64,000 nucleotides of DNA from Membranipora membranacea (GCA_914767715.1 OU612071.1:1116001-1180000); one strand, 5' to 3'. Positions 38,866 through 52,999 are shown, counted from the stretch's first letter. Notes: generated by a model not told the origin, from the sequence alone. Made by a program: numbers and translations.

Positions 38866-40830
38866 TAGAAGACGGACCGCAGATACATTCGATATGAGGC
38901 CCTTTCGATAAATTTAAGGTTCAATGATTGCACAGACCAAGGGTACATTGTGGCAGGATCATTCAAGGATTGTTATAGTTATTCCTATTGTAAAAACTGC
39001 CACAATACTGCCTTCCTAGCTATACCCATCGTATCAATTTAGCTAGGATAGTTAGGTGTAATTTAAGCGTATAACTTCATGTCTAATTGTGGAGTAAGGC
39101 TGTACAAAGAGAAGTTTTTAAGGGAGAGCCTGCATATTCTCTTTTTTATTGTAATCAAAAACTTTGAATTCAGTTCATTCTCCAGAACCCTATAATTGTG
39201 ACAAATAGATGAAAGGAGTTTTTGGCAACAAGCTTCCATAACTTTCCCCATGAGGCAAAGCTTGCAGATACCTTGACCACGGAGTAAAAAACTCTTTACT
39301 TGACTATTGTTAAAAAATTTACTCTGAATCCCTTTACTCTGTGAAGCAGTCTATCCACATGCTTGAAACTAAAATGTTTTACACAGATAGATAGATGGGG
39401 TGATAACTCTATACTGCAAATGAGCGACCAAATTTCAACAATAAGAGAAGACAACTTCTTGGCCTAAGATTTGCTCAAATTGACTTTAATGAACTGAAAA
39501 GGTGATAGGTTGTATCCATATCCAATATTTACTTAGAGTCAGTTTTTATTTCCGAAGTGATGTTTGGGGAATATCTTCTTTTCTTTCAGATAGTTTTTTA
39601 ATTTTTGGTTGTAAACTGAAACAGGATAGTTTTCTGCCAGGTTTACCTGGAATTCTCCCATCACTTGGCCCAGGTCGGGACCATTTCCCCCTTGTGATTT
39701 AATTGTGGACAACATTTTAACCAGGTTGTTGGCGGGGGTGGAGTTGGGTTTTTTATGCTTCTCGGCACTGCGCACTTGGAAACTCTTGGTGAACGGTTAT
39801 TTACTCTAGGGTGACCCTTTCTAAATAGATTACATAGTTCCTAGCCTGTGATGAGACAGTGGCACCTGTGGTGTTGTAACTTTGCCATTAGAGGAAATTG
39901 TTCGATTTAGACAATTAAATTCTTGAGCATTTAAACACGGCTTGTAAGATTTGCTTAAGTACCTAGCATTGTTCTCCAGCGAAGCTGTGTATAGGATTAT
40001 ATCATTGATCAGGTGATACAGCAGTACTTTTAATTGTTTTGGTTGTTCTAAATTATTTGGAGTAGATTTCATAAGTTTAATCATTAACAAAGGTTCACAA
40101 CTTGAGTTTCAGTGTGTTATCCTTATTATGAAAGTATCAATAACAATTTGTTGACATATAGCAGTTTAAAAACATCCGTACAATGTAACAGAGTTACACA
40201 GTGGTTTAGCGAACAAAGAATCTATCACAGATTCTAAGCAAGACTAAATTATAGTCCTATCTCCCTGGTTGAAGCTGAAAACAGTAACCAGTCGCAACAT
40301 TAGAAGGCAGTGTTGTTGAGTTCAACAAGTTTTATTCTTTTTTCTCAATTAAGCAACATGTCAATCTTTTACAACAACACATGTTGTATTACACTCTCCG
40401 AACCCTCCATTATCTGTTTTAGTTACTGGGTTCAAGCGGACGTGGATGGTATAGCTGCCACCACAATAAGGTTATCATTATCAGTAAGCTTCAACTTAAG
40501 AAAACCAATATCAATCATCATTAAATTATGTCAGTTGTCCATGTCATTAATCCAAGTACTGTATTTTTTCCCTTATCACATAAAACTTAATATCAATTAT
40601 TTGACATCTGGCAGTTTGAAAATATCCGCATAATGTGACAAGTGTCCAAAACTTTTATTGGCATAATAATTGATCCAACAACTATTAGTATGTAGGTGTA
40701 TTAAGTTCAGATCCTGCACCCTACCTCCTGGGAACAATGATATTTCCCTATCAACCATAATTTATATGGAAATAAACAATATGAAAATAATAACAGCTTC
40801 CAGCTCATCAGATGTTGCCTGTCCTGAAAG

Positions 40831-40838
40831 TATAAAAG
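40831..40838 (+). promoter_or_regulatory. TATA box of peptide gene 8
   Basis: TATAAAAG, with inferred start near 40862. The promoter is intact although the gene behind it has lost its 3' end. Confidence 0.6.
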
Positions 40839-41089
40839 AAGAGACCAATTAATACAAAGATCACAAGACTACAGCCTCACATCACTGCACAGCACTGTCT
40901 CAAACCTCTTAATCCACAGTAAGTATCTGGTTGTAAATTTACTGATCAGGAATTGTATGAGGTAATGCCGCGTTGGAAGTAAATTTTTGTATTTGTTTTA
41001 TGTATTATCTCATTGAGGAAGTTTCTGTGAATTAACCTGGTATAATGGAATGCATATTCTTTATCTGATGTAGATAGAAGAAACTGGAA

Positions 41090-41576
41090 ATGAAGGTCTT
41101 TGCACTTCTATCCCTGATCGTTGCTGCACTTGGTGAGTTTCACTTCATCTTGTTTTATATTTTTTCAGTGAGTACTGAGACCTGTTCTACATGTGGTATT
41201 CAGGTAGATATTGGATGACTGATGCATTAATGTTTCCACCGACTTTGGTGTTTTATAATCTTCAAAGACATAATTAAACCATATCTGATATAATCAGTTA
41301 CATTGAGGTCTAAAATACGAATCACCCCATAGCAATTGATCAGATCACATTCACTCCATAAGCGTGGTTGATCTTAAAATGTAATATAATAGACGGTACA
41401 GAATAAACTGTTTGATGATTGTGATGATAATTTATTTATCATCGCAACTGCAAAAGGGTAATGTTCATAAGTTTATAAATTTACACTGTGTTTTTATAGC
41501 TGTTGTACAGATTGAAGCTGGGATCGTCAGTAAGGTGATAAATTCAGTACTGTATGACGAAGTGACAGTCACCTGA
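41090..41576 (+). pseudogene. secreted peptide copy 8, 3'-deleted and fused to flank (39 aa)
   Basis: The frame joins 41090-41132 and 41500-41576. The signal part is normal (MKVFALLSLIVAALA, then VVQIEAG). After GIVSKVINSV an 847-bp deletion, measured against U7, joins exon sequence to what is normally downstream flank. This adds LYDEVTVT and a stop. The rest of the coding exon, the intron-3 donor, the 3' UTR exon and both poly(A) signals are gone. The two joined sequences share TA. A short secreted peptide could still be made if another poly(A) signal is used, for example the AATAAAATAT about 50 bp downstream, but a dying copy is more likely. Substitutions S-to-K and K-to-N before the break show it had diverged before it was truncated. 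Confidence 0.6.
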
Positions 41577-44500
41577 CTAAAACCGTTACAACAAAATGCA
41601 TTCTTCCGGATATAATGCAGTCTCTAATAAAATATTCATTGATTTATGGATTTGTTTCGAAGTGTTTTAATGTTTTATATTATCAAGACAGGCATTAATA
41701 AAAGTTGTTATCTTCAAAATAACAACCAAATAAAAGAAAAAGACACTAGTTTATACAAATTGTTGCTCACAGAAAAATGAGTTCTTTAATAATCAAACTT
41801 TGCGCAAACTCCAAAAAGCTACTAGGGACTGAGCTCGATGTCAAATGAAAAATTGTGAGAATGTGTATTGGAAAATACAGCTCCCTGATTGGAGAATGAT
41901 CAGTTAACTATTCATTCATCTTTTTCTGCAAAAAACTCCAAATCTGACAAAAAATCTCCAAGTTCGTGTTTTTCTGTTTGGGAAGAATTACATTTCGACA
42001 TGGTAACCCACAGAGATCTGGTTTTTTTTGGAGCATCAGTTCATCACATTATCCAAGTGACTTTTTTAGTGTATGTATGAAATTATTTTTAAACATATTT
42101 AAAATTGCGATTTACTTTTTCATTACGGTGTTTATTTCATCCATCAGTGCAGTGGCAATGTTGCACAAGGCAGTGCAAAGGGCCTATATATTTGTTGTTT
42201 CTATGCCATTGTGCGCAGTCTCAAAAAAATTCTAATTGCCTTTTATCAAAGGAGTGGAGCAATTTACAAATGACAATGGAGATGCTATACTGAACTTAAA
42301 CAAAAGAATATTTCTGTTGGTTGATATAAGCTTTCAGTATAGATTGTGGTGACCCATCAGTCCCCCATCAAAATCTTTCATAATGACTATAGACCGCAAA
42401 ATAATTAATATTATTGATATTTCCAAACATGGTTTGGATTTGGCTTTTTCAGTGGATACTGTTCAATGATAGCATTTTGAAACTACACCCAAATGTTTGT
42501 GCTTAAATTTTACTTGAATGTCATCCCAATATTTTTATTTTTGAAAAACACTAATGTAACTATGCTGGATGCGTATAGGATTATGATAACTGTGTGTTTG
42601 GAGGGCTCACCCTTAATAACACACATGATATTCTATGTGAAATATTCTGCTGCATTTTCAGTGAGCTGGTTTCTGAATGTTCGACCTTGGTGTATTTATC
42701 ACAATTAAGGAATTGCAGTCCTGAAATAACCATCGACAGCATTCATGTTACGGTTGAGTTTGTACATTTTCTTAAAAATCGTGCCCCGGGACTGCATCTA
42801 TACTGCAACAAGTTATAATGTTGTTACTTTTGAGGATTCGGTCAGCCAAACAGGTGGGCTACCTCAAAAAACAACAAATCTGAGATGGCCTCCAAACAAA
42901 ATTGGACGCAATTCTTCACGCAGTGCATTGAAACGAATTGAGACCTCTGCTGGATGAAGATATCAGTGAGAGCAATTACAGACATTGTTTTCTCAGAGTA
43001 AATTTTCTAATCCCTCAAGAAAATCTTATTTATAAACAACCAGTGTATTGCAGTCTCTATGTTTCATTACAGGGAAAGAATTTGTTACTGTCGTGCCTTG
43101 TTTATCTTTTCCAAATGATTTAAAGGCAATGTAATTTTAGAATATCTAAACCTGAGGATTACCTTTGTGTCTCAAGACTTGTTGCTTCTCATGATATTTA
43201 TGTATTATAGCATTATTACATCAGATTAAAACTGAAGGTTCAATTAAATCAGATGTCTAGTCGCAAGCAACATCCTGGACCTTAGTGGCCAGGCCGCAAT
43301 ATCTGCTCCAGGTTGCTCTCTGTTTGCAGGCAGGTCGGAGCACACCTACGTTCCAACCAAAGCCCAGTGCTAGATAATTTGTAATTTCTGCTCAGTCCAA
43401 ATATACTTTCCAACCAGCATTCCAAGCCCGAAACCCCAGTTCTGATAAAAAAAAATTTAGCCCATATTGAGTACCCCGTTTTTTATACCAATTTTATTGC
43501 ATCTAAAATATCATATCATATTATGTTGAATCAATAGGCTCTAGAGGCTGGCTACTCATATATTTACATTTTTGCAATCGACCATGACACCTTGTCGACA
43601 TTCAATTATCCACACTCTCTTTACTCAACAAAAACATGGTCCATGCGATCACTTCACTTTTGGTTAGCCGGGTAAACCTTCTTCCGGGAGTTATTGCACA
43701 ATCGAGTAGAGGGTGCCCTGGGACTGCATCTATACTGCAACACGTTATAATGTTGTTACTTATGAGGATTCGGTTAGCCAAACAGGTGGGCTGCCTCCAT
43801 AAACAACAAATCTGAGATGGCCTCCAAAAAATCTCCAGCAGTTCTCCACGCGGTGCATTGAAACGATCCAAGTACAATTGAGACCTAAGCTGGACGAAGA
43901 TATCAGTTAGAGCAATTACAGACATTGTTTTCTCAGAGTAAATTTTCTAATTCCTCAAGAAAATCTTATTTGTAAACAACCAGTTGTATTGCAGTCTCTG
44001 TGTTTCATTACAGGGAAAGAATTTGTTACTGTCGTGCCTTGTTTATCTTTTCCAAATGATTTAAAGGCAATGTAATATTAGAATATCAAAACCTGAGGAT
44101 AACCTTTGTGTCTCAAGACTGATTAAAATTGAAGGTTGATTTAAATCAGATGTCTTGTCACAAGCCACATCCCGGAGCATAGGCGGCGAAATCCGTTGCC
44201 TTAGTGGCCAGGCCACAATATCTGCGCCAGGTTGCTCTCTGTTTGCACGCAGGTCGGAGGACACCTGGGTGCCAACCAAAGCCCAGTAGAAGATGGACCG
44301 CAGATACATTCGATATGAGGCCCTTTCGATAAATTTAAGGTTCAATGATTGCACAGACCAAGGGTACATTGTGGCAGCATCATTCAAGGATTGTTATAGT
44401 TATTCCTATTGTAAAAACTGCCACAATACTGCCTTCCTAGCTATACCCATCGTATCAATTTAGCTAGGATAGTTAGGTGTAATTTAAGCGTATAACTTCA

Positions 44501-45409
44501 TGTCTAATTGTGGAGTAAGGCTGTACAAAGAGAAATTTTTAAGGGAGAGCCTGCCTATTCTCTTTTTTATTGTAATCAAAAACTTTGAATTCAGTTCATT
44601 CTCCAGAACCCTATAATTGTGACAAATAGATGAAAGGAGTTTTTGGCATCAAGCTTCCCATAACTTTCCCCATGACGCAAAGCTTGCAGCTACCTTGACC
44701 AAGGAGTAAAAATCTCTTTACTTGACTATTGTTAAAAAATTTACTCTGAATCCCTTTACTCTGTGAAGCAGTCTATCCACATGCTTGAAACTAAAATGTT
44801 TTACACAGATAGATAGATGGGGTGATAACTCTATACTGCAAATGGGCGACCAAATTTCAACAATAAGAGAAGACAACTTCTTGGCCTAAAATTTGCTCAA
44901 ATTGACTTTAATGAACTAAGAAGGTGATAGGTTGTATCCATATCCAATGTTGACTTAGAGTCAGTTTTTATTTCCTAAGTGATGTTACGGGAATATCTTC
45001 TTTTCTTTCAGATAATTTTTTAATTTTTGGTTGTAAACTGAAACAGGATAGTTTTCTGCCAGGTTTACCTGGAATTCTCCCATCACTTGGCCCAGGTCAG
45101 GACCATTTCCCCCTTGTGATTTAATTGTGGACAACGTTTTAACCAGGTTGTTGGCGGGGGTGGAGTTGGGTTTTTTATGTTTCTCGGCACTGCGCACTCA
45201 AGAACTCTTGTTGAACGGTGATTTCCTCTAGGGTGACCCTTTCTAAATAGATTACATAGTTCCTAGCCTGTGATGAGACAGTGACACCTGTGGTGTTGTA
45301 ACATTGCCATCAGAGAAAATTGTTCGATTTAGACAATTAAATTCTTGAGCATTTAAACACGGCTTGTAAGATTTGCTTAAGTACCTAGCATTGTTCTCCA
45401 GCGAAGCTG

Positions 45410-47615
45410 CTCAGGGCATATAAGGTAATTTTGTGAACCCGAGTTATCTCCACATCTCGTAAAGGCCAAAATTCATATAAATTATAAAGCGAAAAACTTC
45501 TTTTGTTGCTGGCATAAAAAGTTATCAAGCTACAGACCTCAGATTTTCAGGACACACTCACAAAGTGTGTATTTCTTTGCCCCCCATGAAAGTGGAATAA
45601 TTGCATATATAAGCCGGCAGCATGGCAGCAATTTATATCAATTTTTATCTGTTTTTGGTAAAGCTTTTGATATGTTGGCAGATATTTTCCTTGTTTACTA
45701 AAAAAAATAACCATTATGTTCCTCAGAAGATGAGCAATCCAATGATATAAAAATTTGTGCTGTTATAACATTTTAAGCCGTGCTGCTGCTCAATAGAAAA
45801 TGTGCTTCTACATTATTTTTTTGATTTGCGATGAGTTAGCTGTGCACAAATATGCTGATTGTGTGTGTATTCATCATCAGTAATGTAATGTAATTATTGT
45901 AATACAGAATTCATGCTCCACTAAACTTAAGGCAGACACTCTTATTTTGATACAACATGTCTGTGTAGCTCAGTGGATAATTCTCTATTTCTGGGTTCGA
46001 GTTGGTGCCAAACTTTTTATACTCTCAATATGGCTATAAATCATAATGATTGTAAAGAGGAAGCCATTTTCGTTGCAAACAAAATAAGTTGTCGAGCTAC
46101 AGACCTCAGATATTCAGATCATACTCAAAAAATGCCCGCCATGAAAATGTAGTAGTTGCATACATATGCCGGCAGCAGGGCAGCAATTTTATCATTTTCA
46201 AACTGTTTTCACTAAAGCTCTCGAAATGTTGGAAGATGTTTTCCTTTTTTACTAAAAAAATTAACACTATGTTCCTCGGGAGATGAGGAATCGAATGATA
46301 TAAAAATTTGTGCTGTCAGACCTTTAGAAGTTATGCTGCTGCTCAAAAGATAATTTGGCTACACATTCTTTTACTGATTTGTGATGCTTTAGAAAAAGCT
46401 TCTTTTGTAGCTGGCATAAGAAAATATTGAGCTACAGACCTCAGATTTTCAGGACACACTCACAAACTGTGTATTTCTTTGCCCCCCATGAAAGTGGAAT
46501 AATTTTATACATAAGCCGGCAGCAGGGCAGCAATTAATATAATTTTTTAACTGTTTTCCATCAAGCTTTCGATATGTTGGTAGATATTTTCCTTGTTTAC
46601 TAAAGAAAATAACCACTGTGTTCCTCAGAAGATGAGCAATCCAATGATATTAAAATTTGTGGTGTCAGACCATTCGAAGCCATGCTGCTGCTCAAAAGAA
46701 AATGTGCCTACACATTATTTTACTGATTTGTGATGCTTTAGAGAAAGCTTCTTTTTTAGCTGGCATAAGCGATTATTGAGCTACAGACCTCAGATTTTCA
46801 GGACACACTCACAAACTGTGAATTTCTTTGCCCCCATGAAAGTGGAATAATTGCATACATAAGCCGGCAGCAGGGCAGCAATTTATATCACTTTTTAACT
46901 GTTTTCCATAAAGCTTTCAATATGTTAATAGATATTTTCCTTGTTTACTAAAGAAAGTAACCACTGTGTTCCTCAGAAGATGAGCAATCCAATGATATAA
47001 AAATTTGTGGTGTCAGACCATTCGAAGCCATGCTGCTGCTCAAAAGAAAATGTGCCTACACATTATTTTACTGATTTGTGATGCTTTAGAGAAAGCTTCT
47101 TTTGTAGCTGGCATAAGCGATTATTGAGCTACAGACCTCAGATTTTCAGGACACACTTACAAACTGTGGATTTCTTTGCCCCCATGAAAGTGGAATAATT
47201 GCGTACATAAGCCGGCTGCAGGGCGGCAATTTATATCATTTTTTAACTGTTTTCCATAAAGCTTTCGATATGTTAATAGATATTTTCCTTGTTTACTAAA
47301 GAATGTAACCACTGTGTTCCTCAGAAGATGAGCAATCCAATGATATAAAAATTTGTGGTGTCAGACCATTCGAAGCCATGCTGCTGCTCAAAAGAAAATG
47401 TGCCTACACATTATTTTACTGATTTGTGATGCTTTAGAGAAAGCTTCTTTTGTAGCTGGCATAAGCGATTATTGAGCTACAGACCTCAGATTTTCAGGAC
47501 ACACTCACAAACTGTGAATTTCTTTGCCCCCATGAAAGTGGAATAATTGCGTACATAAGCCGGCTGCAGGGCAGCAATTTATATCATTTTTTAACTGTTT
47601 TCCATAAAGCTTTCA
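45410..47615. mobile_element. 2.2-kb insertion made of tandem repeats of about 348 bp
   Basis: The sequence between '..CCAGCGAAGCTG' and 'TGTGTATAGG..' is continuous in every other unit retaining this region. Inside, a motif GAGCTACAGACCTCAG recurs at about 45527, 46094, 46429, 46778, 47126 and 47474. The last four spacings are 348-349 bp, and the final copy is cut off. The left end has its own 90-bp leader with AAGGTAATTTTGTGAACC. There are no long ORFs. The leader-plus-tandem-core layout is like non-autonomous Helitron-type or satellite-bearing elements, but no diagnostic end was proven. Confidence 0.7.
45961..46010 (+). ncRNA. tRNA-like promoter remnant (possible SINE head)
   Basis: TAGCTCAGTGG at 45966 matches a Pol III A box, and GGTTCGAGTTGG from 45993 resembles a B box. 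They start only about 27 bp apart, instead of the roughly 44 of a true tRNA, so the anticodon arm is missing. This fits a decayed tRNA-derived SINE head inside the insert and not a working tRNA gene. Confidence 0.4.
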
Positions 47616-48457
47616 TGTGTATAGGATTATATCATTGATCAGGTGATACAGCAGTACTTTTAATTGTTTTGGTTGTTCTAAATTATTTGGAGCAGATTTC
47701 ATAAGTTTAATAATTAACAAAGGTTCACAACTTGAGTTTCAGTGTGTTATCCTTATTATGAAAGTATCGATAACAATTTGTTTACATAGCAGTTTGAAAA
47801 GATCCGTACAATGAAACAGAGTTACACAGTGATTTATCGAACAGAACTATATCACATATTCTAAGCAAGACTAAATTATAGTCATAACTCCTTGGTTGAA
47901 GCTGGAAACAGTAACCAGTCGCAGCATTAGAAGGCAGTGTTGTTGAGTTCAACAAGTTTTATTCTTTTTTCTCAATTAAGCAACATGTCAATCTTTTACA
48001 ACAACACATGTTGTATTACACTCTCCGAACCCTCCATTATCTGTTTTAGTTACTGGGTGCAAGCCGACGTGGATGGTATAGCTGCCACCACAATAAGGAT
48101 ATCATAATCACTAAGCTTCAACTTAAGAAAACCAATATCAATCATCATTAAATTATGTCAGTTGTCGATGTCATTAAACCAAGTAGTGTATTTTTTCCCT
48201 AATCACACAAAACTTAATATCAATTATTTGACATCTGGCAGTTTGAAATTATCCACATAATATGACAAGTGTCCAAAACTTTTATTGGCATAATAATTGA
48301 TCCAACAACTATTAGTATGTAGGCGTATTAAGTTCAGATCCTGCACCCTACCTCCTGGGAACAATGATATTTCCCTATCAACCATAATTTATATGGAAAT
48401 AAACAATATGAAAATAATAACAGCTTCCAGCTCATCAGATGTTGCCTGTCCTGAAAG

Positions 48458-48465
48458 TATAAAAG
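48458..48465 (+). promoter_or_regulatory. TATA box of peptide gene 9
   Basis: TATAAAAG, with inferred start near 48489 and first-exon donor at 48546. Confidence 0.65.
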
Positions 48466-48716
48466 AAGAGACCAATTAATACAAAGATCACAAGACTACA
48501 GCCTCACATCACTGCACAGCACTGTCTCAAACCTCTTAATCCACAGTAAGTATCTGGTTGTAAATTTACTGATCAGGAATTGTATGAGGTAATGCCGCGT
48601 TGGAAGTAAATTTTTGTATTTGTTTTCTGTATTATCTCATTGAGGAAGTTTCTATAAATCAAGCTGGTATAATGGAATGCATATTCTTTATCTGATGTAG
48701 ATAGAAGAAACTGGAA

Positions 48717-49215
48717 ATGAAGGTCTTTGCACTTCTATCCCTGATCGTTACTGCACTTGGTGAGTTTCACTTCTTCTTCTTGTTTTATATTTTTTCAGTG
48801 AATACTGAGACCTGTTCTACATGTGGTATTTAGGTAGATATTGGATGACTGATGCATTAATGTTTCCACCGACTGTGGTGTTTTATGATCTTCAAAGACA
48901 TAATTAAACCATATCTGATATAATTAGTTACATTGAGGTCTAAAATACGAATCACCCCATAGCATTTGATCAGATCAAATTCACTCCATAAGCGTGGTTG
49001 ATCTTGAAATGTAATATAATAGACGGTACAGAATAAACTGTTTGATGATTGTGATGATAATTTATTTATCATCGCAACTGCAAAAGGGTAATGTTCATAA
49101 GTTTATAAATTTACACTGTGTTTTTATAGCTGTTGTACAGATTGAAGCTGGGATCTTAAGTTCGGTGATAGAGTCAGTAGCTACCGAAGTAGCTGTTGAC
49201 GAAATCGAAGGCTAA
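48717..49215 (+). CDS. secreted peptide precursor, copy 9 (acidic variant, 42 aa)
   Basis: The CDS joins 48717-48759 and 49130-49215. The signal part is MKVFALLSLIVTALA. The mature part opens GILSSVIESV and ends VDEIEG. Relative to copy 1 it lacks four residues (12 nt, in frame), and its only Lys is replaced by Glu. With no basic residue and five acidic ones it is about -5 net, the most acidic version in the array. The four-exon structure is whole: donor GTGAGC at 49241, 3' UTR exon from 49444, AATAAA at 49530 and 49547. Confidence 0.75.
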
Positions 49216-49443
49216 ACACCCACCAGCGGACCAAATTGAGGTGAGCAGATACAATAAGACTACAATCTTTGTATTATAGATATTGCACATATATGTACTG
49301 ATAAGAAAACAAAATTATAATGACAATTCTAAAATAATTTTATTGGTTGATGCAACTCTGAATATTTGTTTTTAATGTTGTCGTAAACAAATCAGTTTTA
49401 TGCATATAAATCAAATTAATTTATTTTTTCCAAAACATTCTAG

Positions 49444-49570
49444 GTTCGAGATATGTCTGCAACCAAGAGAAAATCACACAGAATTTATAAGCTCTTGTCA
49501 ATCAACTGTGTATTGAATCTAATTTAATCAATAAATAATATTTAGCAATAAAGCAAAACCTCCTTGCACA
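49444..49570 (+). other. 3' UTR exon and poly(A) signals, gene 9
   Basis: AATAAA at 49530-49535 and 49547-49552. Confidence 0.6.
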
Positions 49571-52500
49571 CAGTTTAATAATTATATTTCAAACACAAAT
49601 AACAATTCCTAAATTATTATGGCATTCAGTTTGGTTATGTCATACCCATAAGATAGAGAGCGAAACCTCCTATGCCATTCTACACCATTAAAGGGAACTG
49701 ACATTGATTGTTCAAGCCAGAACAGTGACAGGACTCACAACATCTGCACGTGCTTACATTGTAAAATCTAAAGTTACTTAAGGGTACCAGAAAGGTACAA
49801 TTTTATACATGGTATACACTGAACTCAATCCTGGAACAGCAGCTCACTCATAGCCTTATAAACAGTAATCACTCAAATTAGGAATACTTACTTGATTTTA
49901 TGAACTCCTCAATCCTCTAATAATTTAAGTTTATAGATGTCTATGTGATTTGCTATGTGAAATGCTATGTGAAATGCTATGTGGTTGGCTGTCCCTAGTA
50001 GAGGGTGCCATCTTTACTGTATGACCACGTGACAGTCACCTGACTAAAACCGTTACAACAAGATGCATTCTTCCGGATATAATGCAGTCTCTAATAAAAT
50101 ATTCATTGATTTATGGATTTGTTTCATAGTGTTTTATTTTTTTATATTATCAAGACAGGCATAAATAAACGTTGTTATGTTCAAAATAACCACCAAATAA
50201 AAGAAAAAGACACTAGTTTATACAAATTGTTGCTCACAGAAAATTGATTTTTTTATTAATCAAACTTTGCGCAAACTCAAAAAAGCTACTAGGGACTGAG
50301 CTCGATGTCAAATGAAAAATTGTGAGAATGTCTATTGGAAAATACAGCTCCCTGATTGGAGAATGGTGAGTTGAAAATGCTATTCTAAGAATAGTACAAT
50401 TCAATGATGGTATATTATAGTGACGTAGGGGGTACCTGCATGGTACATGTCATCTTCATGGGGCTCAGTTATTTAAAGTCAAAAATCCTCATTTGTAGTT
50501 ATCTCCTCCTTACTTTTCAAAAAGCTATTTCCTTCCTACAGTTTTTAATTCAGAATAACCACATTTGGTCACCTGGATCGTTAGTCAATCAGCTAACTAT
50601 TAATTCATCTTTTTCTGCAAAAACTCCAAACCTGACAAAAATTCTCCAAGTTCGTGTTTTTCTGTTTGGGAAGAATTACATTTCGACATGGTAACTCACA
50701 GAGATCTGGTTTTTTTTGGAGCATCAGTTCATCACATTATCCAAGTGAGCTTTTGAGGGCATGTTTGAAATATTTTTAAACATATTTAAAATAGCGATTC
50801 ACCTTTTCATTACGGTGTTTATTTCATCCATCAGTGCAGTGGCAATGTTGCACAAGGCAGTGCAAAGAGCCTATATATTTGTTGTTTCTATGCCATTGTG
50901 CGCAGTTTCAAACAAATTCTAATTGCCTTTTATCAAAGGAGTGGAGCAATTTACAAATGACAATGCTATACTGAACTTAAACAAAAGAATATTTCTGTTG
51001 GTTGATATAAGCTTTCAGTATAGATTGTGGTGTCCCATCAGTCCCCCATCAAATTCTTTCATAATGACTATAGACCGCAAAATAATTAATATTATTAATA
51101 TTTCCAAACATAGCATTTGAGCTTAAATTTTACTTGAATGTCATACCAATATTTTTATTATTGAAAAACACTAATGTAACTATGCTGGATGCGTATAGGA
51201 TTATGATAACTGTGTGTCTGGAGGGCTCACCCTTAATAAAACACATGATATTCTATGTGAAATATTCTGCTGCATTTTCAGTGAGCTGGTTTCTGTATGT
51301 TTGACCTTGGTGTATTTATCACGATTAAGGAATTGCAGTCCTGAAATAACCATTGACAGCATTCATGTTAAGGTTGAGTTTGTACATTTTCTTAAAAATC
51401 GTGCCCTGGGACTGCATCTATACTGCAACAAGTTATAATGTTGTTACTTTTGAGGATTCGGTCAGCCAAACAGGTGGGCTGCCTCAAAAAACAACAAATC
51501 TGAGATGGCTTCCAAACAAAATTGGAAGCAATTCTTCACGCAGTGCATTGAAACGATCCAAGTACAATTGAGACCTGTGCTGGATGAAGATATCAGTTAG
51601 AGCAATTACAGACATTGTTTTCTCAGAGTAAATTTTCTAATCCCTCAAGAAAATCTTATTTGTAAACAACCAGTGTATTGCAGTCTCTGTGTTTCATTAC
51701 AGGGAGAGAATTTGTTACTGTTGTGCCTTGTTAATCTTTTCCAAAGGATTTAAAGGCAATGTAATTTAAGAATATCTAAACCTGAGGATTACCTTTGTGT
51801 CTCAAGACTTGTTGCTTCTTATGATATTTATGTTTTATAGCATTATTACATCAGATTAAAATTGAAGGTTCTATAAATCAGATGTCTAGTCGCAAGCAAC
51901 ATCCTGGACCATAGGATGCAAAATTTGTTGCCTTAGTGGCCAGGCCGCAATATCTGCTCCAGGTTGCTCTCTGTTTGCAGGCGGGTCGGAGCACACCTGG
52001 GTTCCAACCAAAGCCCAGTGCTAGATAATTTGTAATTCCTGCTCAGTCCAAATATACTTTCCAACCAGCATTCCAAGCCCGAAACCCCAGTTCTGATACA
52101 AAAAATTTAGCCCATATTGAGTGCCCCGTTTTTTATACCAATTTTATTGCATCTAAAATATCATATCATATTATGTTGAATCAATAGGCTCTAGAGGCTG
52201 GCTACTCACATATTTACATTTTTGCAATCGACCATGACACCTTGTCGACATTCAATTATCCACACTCTCTTTACTCAATAAAAACATGGTCCATGCTTCT
52301 AAAAAGTTATACAAGGTTGCGATGACTTCACTTTTGGTTAGCCGGGTAAACCTTCTTCCGGGAGTTATTGCACAATCACGTAGAGGGTGCCCTGAGACTG
52401 CATCTATACTGCAACAAGTTATAATGTTGTTACTTTTGAGGATTTGGTTAGCCAAACAGGTGGGCTGCCTCAATAAAAAACAAATCTGAGATGGCCTCCA

Positions 52501-52999
52501 AAAAAATCTGAAGCAATTCTCCATGCGGTGCATTGAAACGATCCAAGTACAATTGAGACCTAAGCTGGATGAAGATATCAGTTAGAGCAAATACAGACAT
52601 TGTTTTCTCAGAGTAAATTTTCTAATCCCTCAAGAAAATCTTATTTGTAAACAACCAGTTGTATTGCAGTCTCTGTGTTTCATTACAGGGAAAGAATTTG
52701 TTACTGTTGTGCCTTGTTTATCTTTTCCAAATGATTTAAAGGCAATGTAATATTAGAATATCAAAACCTGAGGATAACCTTTGTGTCTCAAGACTGATTA
52801 AAATTGAAGGTTGATTTAAATCAGATGTCTTGTCACAAGCCACATCCCGGAGCATAGGCGGCGAAATTCGTTGCCTTAGTGGCCAGGCCACAATATCTGC
52901 GCCAGGTTGCTTTCTGTTTGCTCAAATTGACTTTAATGAACTGAGAAGGTGATAGGTTGTATCCATATCCATTATTGACTTAGAGTCAGTTTTTATTTC

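Larger units (their letters stand above)
33686..40219 (+). repeat. tandem unit U7 (class A, 6.53 kb)
   Basis: The most complete class A unit. It has the full intron 2, intact intron 3, and both internal segments: P1 at 37303-37925 and P2 at 38291-38865. It is clearly diverged from U4-U6. The spacer 35404-40219 shows no supported gene. Confidence 0.9.
40220..47847 (+). repeat. tandem unit U8 (class A, rearranged, 7.63 kb with insert)
   Basis: It contains a 3'-deleted gene 8, a further deletion of about 0.22 kb near 41897, P1 at 42781-43368, P2 at 43713-44287, and a 2.2-kb insertion (45410-47615). Without the insert the unit would be about 5.4 kb. Outside the insert the spacer shows no supported gene. 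Confidence 0.85.

Noticed and set aside
45961-46010. Functional tRNA gene
   Set aside because: A and B boxes are too close and there is no anticodon arm or acceptor stem pairing. Kept only as a tRNA-like remnant.
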